From: Candidatus Humimonas hydrogenitrophica
GTDB lineage: Bacteria > Gemmatimonadota > Gemmatimonadetes > Palauibacterales > Palauibacteraceae
Direction: 5' to 3'
NCBI GenBank assembly: GCA_947581615.1
Contig: CANPVD010000110.1
Span: forward strand, 16,461 to 80,460
Length of the DNA: 64,000 bases
The notes under the pieces are model-generated. The model saw only the letters and a program-made list of their open reading frames with translations, did no database searches and was not told where the DNA came from. Made by a program: the position numbers and the translations under genes. Shown here piece after piece: positions 53,079-60,516 of the stretch. Position 1 is the stretch's first letter; the number at the start of each line of letters is the position of its first letter.

Positions 53079-54145
53079 TGCGCCACCGTACGATCGCGCT
53101 GGCCGGCGTCCTGGTCCTCGCCGTCGTGGCGGGGCCCGTGAGCGCCCAGCAGAGTGCCCCGAACCCGCACGGGCCGCTTCCGCGCGGACTGGACTGCTCC
53201 GATTGCCACACGGCCGCGAGCTGGAAGCCGGCGCACCTTCCGCCCGACTTCGACCACCGCAAGTGGTCCGGCTTCGCGCTCGACGGCCGGCACGCGAGCG
53301 TGTCCTGCCGGGGCTGCCACCTGGACCTGAAGTTCGACGCCCCGAGGATCGCGCAGGACGATTGCGCCTCCTGCCACGCCGATTTCCACCACGGACAGTT
53401 CGCGCAGGCATGCGGGGAATGCCACAACGCGACGTCCTTCGCGGACGTCCCGGCGATCCGGATCCACGCGCAGTCGGGCTTCCCGCTCACCGGGGCTCAC
53501 CTCCAGGTGAGCTGCCAGAGCTGCCACTACGACGCTCGCGGCGGGAACTACCAGAACCTGGATCGGCAGTGCATCGCCTGCCATCGGAAGGAGTTCGAGA
53601 CCGTCAAATCCATCGACCACGTGGCTCAGGGCTTCCCCACGACCTGTCTGCAGTGCCACGACACCCGGGCGTGGGCGGACGCTCCAGCGTTCGACCACGC
53701 CATGACGGGCTTTCCGCTCGTCGGCGCGCACGTACGGCTGAGGTGCGGGAGCTGCCACATCCAGCCGGGCAACGCGCTCAAGTTCGCCCCCAGCGGTCCC
53801 AACGACTGCATCGCCTGCCACCAGGCCGACTTCGAACGGGCCCACGACAACCGCGGCTTCCCGACGACGTGTCTGGACTGCCACACGATCGACTCCTTCC
53901 ATGGAGCGAGCTTCGACCACGACGGGAAATTCTTCCCGATCTTCTCGGGAGCCCACCAGGGACGCTGGAACGCCTGTACCGATTGTCACCAGGCCGCGCC
54001 CAGTGACTACAGTTCCTTCACCTGCACGTCGGGAGGATGTCATGCGCGGGGCGAGACCGACGCCAGGCACCAGGAGGTGCGGAACTACGTCTACGACAGC
54101 CAGGCCTGCTACGCCTGCCACGCGTCGGGGCGTGGCGGTGATTGA
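53075..54145 (+). CDS. Exported 13-heme c-type cytochrome
   Basis: This is the second periplasmic multiheme cytochrome of the cassette. The ATG at 53075 overlaps the previous stop and gives 356 residues with a signal peptide (ALAGVLVLAVVAGPVSAQ). There are 12 CxxCH sites plus one CxxxxCH (CTSGGCH, near residue 325), so up to 13 hemes. The same FDH...LxGxH...CxxCH unit as in the 17-heme protein recurs, for example FDHAMTGFPLVGAHVRLRC. The C-terminal end (NYVYDSQACYACH) is duplicated as a fragment at 57345-57443. It overlaps the beta-barrel gene by a few codons. Confidence 0.92.
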   Translation: MMRHRTIALAGVLVLAVVAGPVSAQQSAPNPHGPLPRGLDCSDCHTAASWKPAHLPPDFDHRKWSGFALDGRHASVSCRGCHLDLKFDAPRIAQDDCASCHADFHHGQFAQACGECHNATSFADVPAIRIHAQSGFPLTGAHLQVSCQSCHYDARGGNYQNLDRQCIACHRKEFETVKSIDHVAQGFPTTCLQCHDTRAWADAPAFDHAMTGFPLVGAHVRLRCGSCHIQPGNALKFAPSGPNDCIACHQADFERAHDNRGFPTTCLDCHTIDSFHGASFDHDGKFFPIFSGAHQGRWNACTDCHQAAPSDYSSFTCTSGGCHARGETDARHQEVRNYVYDSQACYACHASGRGGD

Positions 54146-55904
54146 GTCCAGGCGGTCGACGGTGAGCGCGAAGGGGACGGGCTCCGACGACAGCCGGCCG
54201 CTCCGGCTTCTGGTGGCGGGAGCGGCCGTCGCCGCCGCGTGGATGGCGGCGGGACCCGCGCCGGCCGCCGCCGTGCCACGTCTGGCCGCGACCGTGCCTG
54301 CCGACACGGTCGCACCGGCCGTCGCCGACACCGGGGCCCGTCACGCCACCGTGCCGGCCCTGGTGGACCAGATCGCCGGAACCACCCTGTATCTTCAGGC
54401 GGGCATGGAAGCCGGGCTCGCGGCCGGCGACACGATCGCGGTCTCCCGCGACAGCACCGGCGCCGTGGTCGGGCGGCTCACCGTGATCGCGGCCACGGCG
54501 GCGCGTTCGGTCGTCACCTTCGCCGGGGCGACCTTCCCCGTCACGAGGGGCCAGATCCTCTACCTGCGTCGCGGCGCCGGGCCGCCCGCCGTAGCCGGGC
54601 GGGCCGCCGGCGCCGCGGCGGTCGGTGAGCCGAGGTCCGGAGAGGCGGCTGCCGGCGCAGCGGCGGGACCGGGGCGCCGGGGCGCCGGCGAGGAGGGCGG
54701 TCTCACCGCGGGGCCCACGGCCACCGGTCGGGTGTCCCTCGACCTCGACCTGCGCCGCTCGGTGACCACGTACGGTGGCGGCGACCCGGTGAGCGCGACC
54801 CGCACGTTCGCCACTCCGTCGCTGTGGCTCCAGACCGCCGTCCGTAACCTGCCGGGCGGACTGAGCCTGGATGCTAGCGCCCGGATCACCCAGCGCATCA
54901 GCAGCCCGTCCATCGTGGATCCGCGAACGGCGCCCGAGATCTACGAGGCCTCGCTCGACAGGCGATTCACCGACGTGCCCCTGGACCTGCGTCTCGGCCG
55001 CTTCTACAGCCCGTACGATCCCTTCGGCGGATACTGGGACGGCCTCATGCTTCACTACGGGAACACCTTCGGGGGCGGGGTCATGGCCGGGTTCGAGCCC
55101 AAGCGCAGCAACCAGGCGCCCCAGGGAGAGCTCCCCAAGGCCAGTGCCTTCCTGGACTATCGGTCGGCGCCGGGCGCCGCCGTGGGCTACGACGGCACAC
55201 TCTCCTTCACGGCCATGCGTCCCACGGCGAGCAGCGGCCTGTCCGACCACACCTTCGCGAGCATGTCCCAGAGGCTTCGGGTGGGCCGCTGGTATCTGAC
55301 CCAGGACGCTCAGGTGGACCGGGGGGCGACGGGCACGGGCTGGACCCTGACGCGGGCGCGGCTGTGGGCCTCGGGCCCGGTGACGAAGGAGCTGTCCCTG
55401 CGCGGTGGCGTGTCGCGCTACAGGCCGTACCTGTACTGGATGTCGGACAGCGTGCTCATTTCCTACCGGCGCGATGAGGCGCGAGGAGGCTTCACCCTGC
55501 GGCTGCCGGGGGCCTGGCTGGGAGCGGATGCGGCGGTCGACCACGACCAGGGGGTCGGGACCGGTCACACCTTCTCGGGCTACCTGGGGCTGAGCCGAAT
55601 CACGCCGCTCCAGCTGGGCTTCGACGGCTCGGCGAGCTGGTTCACCAACGGCACCACGCGGGTGCTGACCGCCTCCGCGCACTTCTCGAAGGCCCTCGGC
55701 CGGGTGAACGCGCGCCTGGGGTACGACCTGTACCGCTCCGAGGCTCCGCAGGGCTTCTGGATCATGAGCCACGCGGCCGATCTGGGGCTCGACGTTCCGC
55801 TCGCGGGCGGATTCCACTACTCGATCCTGGGACAGTTCCGGATCGGCGGCGGCCTGGGCGAGACGCGCCTCTACACCAGCCTCTCCAAGTCCTTCGGACC
55901 GTGA
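54138..55904 (+). CDS. Predicted outer-membrane beta-barrel protein of the multiheme conduit
   Basis: The GTG at 54138, or a later one at 54162, yields about 580-588 residues with a signal segment (LRLLVAGAAVAAAWMAAGPAPAAA). A periplasmic domain follows (IAGTTLYLQAGMEAGLAAGDTIAVSRDS), then a Gly/Ala linker. From about 195 to the end there are alternating aromatic and polar strands (RVSLDLDLRRSVT, LDLRLGRFYSPYDPF, HYSILGQFRIGGG), ending in a strand finishing LSKSFGP. Barrel-plus-multiheme-cytochrome pairs form porin-cytochrome conduits, so it could thread or dock a cytochrome. I do not recognise MtrB or PioB. It overlaps the flavoprotein gene by GTGA. Confidence 0.72.
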   Translation: MIESRRSTVSAKGTGSDDSRPLRLLVAGAAVAAAWMAAGPAPAAAVPRLAATVPADTVAPAVADTGARHATVPALVDQIAGTTLYLQAGMEAGLAAGDTIAVSRDSTGAVVGRLTVIAATAARSVVTFAGATFPVTRGQILYLRRGAGPPAVAGRAAGAAAVGEPRSGEAAAGAAAGPGRRGAGEEGGLTAGPTATGRVSLDLDLRRSVTTYGGGDPVSATRTFATPSLWLQTAVRNLPGGLSLDASARITQRISSPSIVDPRTAPEIYEASLDRRFTDVPLDLRLGRFYSPYDPFGGYWDGLMLHYGNTFGGGVMAGFEPKRSNQAPQGELPKASAFLDYRSAPGAAVGYDGTLSFTAMRPTASSGLSDHTFASMSQRLRVGRWYLTQDAQVDRGATGTGWTLTRARLWASGPVTKELSLRGGVSRYRPYLYWMSDSVLISYRRDEARGGFTLRLPGAWLGADAAVDHDQGVGTGHTFSGYLGLSRITPLQLGFDGSASWFTNGTTRVLTASAHFSKALGRVNARLGYDLYRSEAPQGFWIMSHAADLGLDVPLAGGFHYSILGQFRIGGGLGETRLYTSLSKSFGP

Positions 55905-57277
55905 GCGACGGCGCCATCATCCTGGCCGCGGGCCTCCTCCTGGCCCTCCTGTTCATGGTGCCGTTCATCGTGCGGCTCCGTCGCCGGGAGGCCGCCACGC
56001 GCGAGGCCGAGCTCCAGGCCCTGCGCTACGGGCTGCACGAGCCGGTGACGCTCCATCCCGTGGTGGATCCCGACGTGTGCATCGGATCGGGCGCCTGCGT
56101 CCGCGCGTGCCCGGAGGTGGACGTGCTCGGTCTCATCAATGGGCAGGCGAGGGCGGTGGCCCCCGGACGCTGCGTGGGCCACGGCCTGTGTGAGCGCTCC
56201 TGCCCGGTGGAGGCCATACAGCTGGTTTTCGGCACCGAGAAGCGAGGCGTGGACCTCCCCCGCATGCAGGGCAACTTCGAGACGAACGTGCCCGGGCTCT
56301 ACGTGGTGGGCGAGCTGGGGGGCATGGGACTGATCCGGAACGCGTTCGCGCAGGGCCGCCAGTGCGTGGAGGGCATCGACCGGGACCTGCGCCGCAACGG
56401 GCACGCGCGGCCGCGGGGCCACGTGTCCCGGCGGGAGACTTCCGGGGAGGGGGAGAGCGAATCCGCGCTCCTGGACGTGGTAGTGGTGGGCTGCGGTCCG
56501 GCGGGCCTGTCCGCCTCGCTCGAGTGCCTGCAGCGGGGGCTCCGCTTCCAGACGATCGAGCGCGAGCCGGACCTGGGTGGCACAGTGCGCCACTATCCTC
56601 GCAAGAAGCTCGTGATGACCTCCTCCTTCCACGTCCCGGGGCACGGGAAGGTGAAGGCCGGCGAGATCCAGAAGGACGGCCTCATCAGCCTGTGGCGCGA
56701 GGTGCTCGAGGAGAGTGGACTCGAGGTCCACCGCGGTGAGACAGTACTCGAAGTAAATAGGTCGAATGGCAAGGGATTCAATGTAGTTACGGACATGAAC
56801 AATTACCAGGCGCGTCGAGTGGTCCTCGCCATCGGGCGACGCGGGGTGCCGCGCAAGCTGGGCGTCCCCGGGGAGGAGCTGCCCAACGTGGCGTATTCGC
56901 TCCGCGAGCCCGAGGCCTACCGGGGCGACCGCGTCCTCGTCGTCGGGGGCGGCGACTCGGCCGTCGAGGCCGCCCTGGCCCTGTCGTCCGAGGCCGGCAA
57001 CACGGTGCGCCTCTCCTACCGCGGCGAGAGGTTCACGCGGATCAAGCCGGCCAACCACGACCGCATCGAGGCCGCGGTGGCCGGGGGAGAGCTGGAGGTG
57101 CTGTTCGGCACGAACGTGGTCGAGATCACGCCCGACCACGTCGTGCTGGAAGACGGGGAGGGACGGCACCGCAGGCTCCCCAACGACCAGGTGCTGGTCT
57201 TCATCGGCGGCACGCTCCCGACGCCGTTCCTGGAAGCGTGCGGCATCGCCGTCGACACCAAGTTCGGCACGCCCTGA
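55901..57277 (+). CDS. Membrane-anchored ferredoxin-flavoprotein oxidoreductase
   Basis: The N-terminus has a transmembrane helix (about 5-24). A two-cluster ferredoxin domain follows, with C60-x5-C66-x3-C70-P and C91-x5-C97-x3-C101-P. The second cysteine of each classical motif is replaced, by S63 and H94. A block VPGLYVVGELGGMGLIRNA (130-148) resembles the C-terminal FAD-binding end of disulfide-reductase flavoproteins, yet precedes the full domain. FAD GCGPAG is at 197-202 and NAD(P) VVGGGDSAVEAA is near 345. It could feed NAD(P)H electrons into the cytochromes. A 70-nt A/T-rich patch (56741-56809) breaks its codon usage. Confidence 0.85.
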   Translation: MSDGAIILAAGLLLALLFMVPFIVRLRRREAATREAELQALRYGLHEPVTLHPVVDPDVCIGSGACVRACPEVDVLGLINGQARAVAPGRCVGHGLCERSCPVEAIQLVFGTEKRGVDLPRMQGNFETNVPGLYVVGELGGMGLIRNAFAQGRQCVEGIDRDLRRNGHARPRGHVSRRETSGEGESESALLDVVVVGCGPAGLSASLECLQRGLRFQTIEREPDLGGTVRHYPRKKLVMTSSFHVPGHGKVKAGEIQKDGLISLWREVLEESGLEVHRGETVLEVNRSNGKGFNVVTDMNNYQARRVVLAIGRRGVPRKLGVPGEELPNVAYSLREPEAYRGDRVLVVGGGDSAVEAALALSSEAGNTVRLSYRGERFTRIKPANHDRIEAAVAGGELEVLFGTNVVEITPDHVVLEDGEGRHRRLPNDQVLVFIGGTLPTPFLEACGIAVDTKFGTP

Positions 57278-57344
57278 GGCGCCTCTCCCCGCGCGCGGGT
57301 CACGGCCCACGTGCGACGCCCGTCATCGGGCGTCCCTGAACACG

Positions 57345-57443
57345 ATGCAGCGCGTCGACGCGTGGACTGGCGACGTGCGGAGCTACGTGTACGACAGCCA
57401 GGCGTGCTACGCGTGCCATCCACGAGGGCAGCCCGGAGACTGA
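57345..57443 (+). pseudogene. Vestigial duplicate of the 13-heme cytochrome 3' end
   Basis: The last 20 or so codons of this short frame read VRSYVYDSQACYACH...GD, matching the C-terminus VRNYVYDSQACYACH...GD of the cytochrome ending at 54145. Over 35 nt (54086-54120 versus 57384-57418) only three bases differ, all synonymous third positions. The frame can be read from an ATG at 57345 (32 codons, one heme motif, no signal peptide). The similarity may extend weakly upstream (DARHR). It is best read as a relic of a deleted cytochrome paralogue; a tiny functional ORF is less likely. Confidence 0.75.
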
Positions 57444-57553
57444 TGACCGCCCCGTCGTCTGCAACCCGGGCGGCCCGGGTCTCGTAGGGTGGAGGGACGG
57501 TCCGCGGGGGGAGGCCCCGCGGACCACGACCTCCGTCCTGGTGGGAGTCCGCC

Positions 57554-57769
57554 ATGAGCGACCCGCGCAATCCCGGCACGGCCGCCGTCCTGAGCGCCGT
57601 CATCCCCGGCGTGGGGCAGATCTACAACGGCACCTTCCTGCGAGGGATCTTCTGGCTCATCGTCACGCCGGGGCTGTGGATCGGCTCGGGGGGCACGCTG
57701 GGCTGGATCTGCCACGTGATCGCGGCGGTGACGGCCTACCATTACGCTTCGGAGCACCGCTTCCGGTGA
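57554..57769 (+). CDS. Small TM2-like membrane protein
   Basis: The 71-residue protein has the pattern AAVLSAVIPGVGQIYNGTFLRGIFW. This is typical of the TM2/DUF5683 type, where PG.GQ.YNG precedes two membrane helices. A second hydrophobic segment runs to about residue 62. Its function is unknown. The ATG at 57554 follows GGTGGGAG. It stands alone after the cytochrome relic. Confidence 0.75.
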   Translation: MSDPRNPGTAAVLSAVIPGVGQIYNGTFLRGIFWLIVTPGLWIGSGGTLGWICHVIAAVTAYHYASEHRFR

Positions 57770-57896
57770 GGTCGGCGGCCGCGGAAGCGGCCGCCGGCGT
57801 GGTCCTCCGAGCGCTCGTAGAGGGAGCCTCGGAGCGCCCCACGACGGGGGGAGCGGAGTCGCCGTCCCCCCCCGCGCCAACCGCAGAGGAGGCAGC

Positions 57897-57965
57897 ATGA
57901 GGAAGCTCGCCCTGGTCATCCTGCTCGAGCTGGGCCGGAGACTGTTCAAACTGCGGCGGTGCTGA
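57897..57965 (+). CDS. Candidate 22-residue membrane peptide
   Basis: ATG at 57897 is preceded by AGAGGAGG at 7-nt spacing, the best ribosome-binding site in this interval. It opens 22 codons (MRKLALVILLELGRRLFKLRRC) before a TGA. The product is a basic amphipathic or membrane-inserting peptide. There is no homologue I can name. The rest of 57770-58023 holds no other supported gene. Confidence 0.35.
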   Translation: MRKLALVILLELGRRLFKLRRC

Positions 57966-58023
57966 ACGCCCGCCAGCCGGCCGGCCGCGCACGGACTCGG
58001 CGCCTCCGCAGGTCGTAGCCGGC

Positions 58024-60339
58024 TCAGCCCCCGGCTGGCGCCGAGTCGCTCCGCGCCGAGTCCGCGCCCGTCGTCCCGTTCCCCGCCAGGGTGCGGGTCC
58101 ACAGCATGAGGACGCCGCAGCCGCCGATGCCGGAGCCCCCGTACTGGGGCGGCACGTTGGAGGCCTCGTGCACCTCCACGCCCTCCGTCGCCTCGGGGGG
58201 CAGGCTCATCATGATGTCCACGAAGGCGTCCGTGGACACGCGGTGGCCGTCCGCGTAGAAGGTGGGCGAGCAGCGGGCCCCCCCGAACGGCAGGCTCTGC
58301 TGCCCGGCGGCCCGTCCCAGGCTCACCCTGTAGCAGCCGACGATGATCATGCCCGTCTTTCCCTGGTGGCACATGGTGATGTGCACGCTGGGCATGCGTT
58401 CCAGCGCTCCCCGCAGCCCGTAGCGCTCGATCGTCGGCCGGCCCGCGAAGTGGCCGCCCGCCGCCTCCTGCATGCGCTCGTAGAAGCCCTTGACCTGGGC
58501 GTTGCGGATGGAGCGCTCCACCTGGACCGAGAGCTCGCGGAGCGGGATGGCCTGCGTGGCCAGCCGGAAGTCGGCCACGGTGAGGGCGCTCCGCCGCAGC
58601 GACAGGCGCGCCGTGTCGGAGGCGTAGCCCAGGTAGCGGGCCGTCACCCGGACGGCGCCTCCCGGAAGCCCATCCAGCCGGAAGTGGCCCGACGCGCTGC
58701 TCGTGGCGGTCCGATCGGTGCCGGCGACCTGGAGGACGGCGCCCTCGAGAGGCTTCCCGGAGTCGGCGGCGCGCACGGTGCCGATCAGGGTGCCGCCGCT
58801 CGAGGAGGATGCCGGGGCGCCGGCCGAATCGCGGACGCTCACCCCGGACGCCGCCCGGAGTCGGCGGGCCAGGGCTTCGGCCGCCTGGCTGGACGCCGGG
58901 GAGCGCGCCGCGGCGGGGGCGCCGCTCCTCGATCCGGCGTCGGCGGCCCCGGCATCGGTCGCCCCGGCCAGCTCGACCACCTGGACGCCGTCAGGCGCGA
59001 CCTCCACCGTGGCCTCCGCGTCCGCCGTGTCGGCGCCGATGTCGTCCGCGACCACGCGGTAGCGGCCCGGCGTGACGCTCGGGAACAGGAACCGGCCCCG
59101 GACGTCCGTGCGCGTGACCAGCTCCGTGCCCCCGATGCGGACCGTCGCGCCCGGCACCGGGGTCCCGCCGGCGCTGTCGAGCACGGTGCCCCCGATCTGC
59201 CCCTGGTGCGGCGCCACCGCGACGTGCTCGTGCGTCAGGGCGCGGACGAGCTCGCCGCCGAACTCCTGCCACGTGGCCACCTCGAACGCGACCTTCGTCC
59301 CGTACAGGAGGTCCGCGCTCGGAGACCGGCCCGCCAGCTCCCGCCGCTCGACGACCGAAGGCAGCCGGATCCACCAGCGGTCCACCACCCACTCCCCGCC
59401 GGGCAGCGCCCGGTAGTCCAGCCGGCCGTGGGCCAGGGAGTCGGGGTAGGGCTCGCCCAGGTGCACGTAGCGGAAGGTCAGCGACCGGAGATGGGCGGTG
59501 GCGGTGTCCACCCACAGGGTGCCCTCGACCTCGGGGACCCTCCGGTCCCGCGTGGGGGAGAAAGCCAGCCCGACCTGCCCGCGAGCCGGGTCGGCGCCGG
59601 GCACCAGCCGGAAGCAGTGGGTGGCGCCGAAGGCGTCCGACAGGAGGACGGGGGCATCGGGCGCGTGGACGTCGAGGCCGCCTCCGGGCACGACGGATGC
59701 GAACCCGCGCTCCACGAGCGTGTCCACCGGCACGCTCCGGTAGGTGGCGCGCCCCACCTTGGAACCCGAGATCACGTCCTCCTTCACCACGCGCAGGTCG
59801 CGGTCCAGGAACCGGTCGTAGCGCCGTAGCTGGAAGCGGTCACCCTCCACCTGCTCCGTGCGCCGCGTGCGGTCCAGTGCCTTGCGCACCTCCGTCCACA
59901 CCGCCGCCAGGGCCGGCCCCTCCTCGGAGCGCGTCCGACACTCGCCGCGGGAGCTGCCCTCGACGCGGATGGTCCCGAGCTCGACGGGCCGGACGGGGAC
60001 CCGGAAGGTGCGACGCACGACACCGGCCGCCGGGACCTCCACCACCCCGGAGCGCCACGTCTCGAACCCGATGCGCTCCACCTCGATCCGGTAGCGCCCC
60101 GGAGGGACCGAATCCACGTGGAAGCCGCCGTCGGCCCCCGACAGGGACCAGGCGCGCTCCACCTCGCCCGGATCGAGCAGGCGGACCATGGCGCCGGGGA
60201 TGGGCGCGCGGTCGCCGGCCGCCACCAGCCTTCCGACGAGGCCCTGCGCTCGGGCTCCCCCGGGAAGGGAGAGCGCCACCAGCAGCAGGCTGAGCGCGAG
60301 CCCGAAGCGGGGTCGGCGCGCGGCGGCTCGATCCGTCAT
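58024..60339 (-). CDS. Carboxypeptidase-regulatory-like/TonB plug protein without barrel
   Basis: The 771-residue exported protein (signal peptide FGLALSLLLVALSLPGGARA) carries three CarboxypepD_reg-type beta domains. These are at about 33-110 (GRLVAAGDRAPIPGAMVRLL), about 386-460 (GGTVLDSAGGTPVPGATVRI) and about 520-595 (GTVRAADSGKPLEGAVLQVAG). A middle domain and an Ala/Ser linker separate them. The last 150 residues resemble a TonB-receptor plug (TFYADGHRVSTDAFVDIM...GVEVHEASNVPPQYGGSGIGGCGVLMLWT), but no beta-barrel follows. It may be a surface-docking or signalling protein. AAGGA precedes the ATG on the minus strand. Confidence 0.82.
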   Translation of the reverse strand: MTDRAAARRPRFGLALSLLLVALSLPGGARAQGLVGRLVAAGDRAPIPGAMVRLLDPGEVERAWSLSGADGGFHVDSVPPGRYRIEVERIGFETWRSGVVEVPAAGVVRRTFRVPVRPVELGTIRVEGSSRGECRTRSEEGPALAAVWTEVRKALDRTRRTEQVEGDRFQLRRYDRFLDRDLRVVKEDVISGSKVGRATYRSVPVDTLVERGFASVVPGGGLDVHAPDAPVLLSDAFGATHCFRLVPGADPARGQVGLAFSPTRDRRVPEVEGTLWVDTATAHLRSLTFRYVHLGEPYPDSLAHGRLDYRALPGGEWVVDRWWIRLPSVVERRELAGRSPSADLLYGTKVAFEVATWQEFGGELVRALTHEHVAVAPHQGQIGGTVLDSAGGTPVPGATVRIGGTELVTRTDVRGRFLFPSVTPGRYRVVADDIGADTADAEATVEVAPDGVQVVELAGATDAGAADAGSRSGAPAAARSPASSQAAEALARRLRAASGVSVRDSAGAPASSSSGGTLIGTVRAADSGKPLEGAVLQVAGTDRTATSSASGHFRLDGLPGGAVRVTARYLGYASDTARLSLRRSALTVADFRLATQAIPLRELSVQVERSIRNAQVKGFYERMQEAAGGHFAGRPTIERYGLRGALERMPSVHITMCHQGKTGMIIVGCYRVSLGRAAGQQSLPFGGARCSPTFYADGHRVSTDAFVDIMMSLPPEATEGVEVHEASNVPPQYGGSGIGGCGVLMLWTRTLAGNGTTGADSARSDSAPAGG

Positions 60340-60516
60340 CTCGCTGAGGTCCTTGCGGAAGGGGCAGCGGACCGGCTTCCGGGCCGGTCCATCCCTCGAA
60401 TTCAGAGTACTTGGATGGCCCCCCTCCTGCCACCGCTCCGCTGTTGACGGGGCCCGCCGAAGTCCCGACTCTCAGGCCGGGGGAGCACCCGAGAGCACGC
60501 GAACGCGGGAGGGGAC

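Noticed and set aside
57541..57900. 119-codon plus-strand frame overlapping the TM2-like gene
   Set aside because: It is an out-of-frame reading of the 71-codon membrane protein and the following spacer, with Arg/Ala-rich low-complexity sequence. The TM2-like frame has the recognisable motif and start.
60444..60449. TTGACG upstream of the GNAT operon as a promoter
   Set aside because: No TA-containing -10 hexamer lies at 16-18 nt, so a promoter cannot be supported here.
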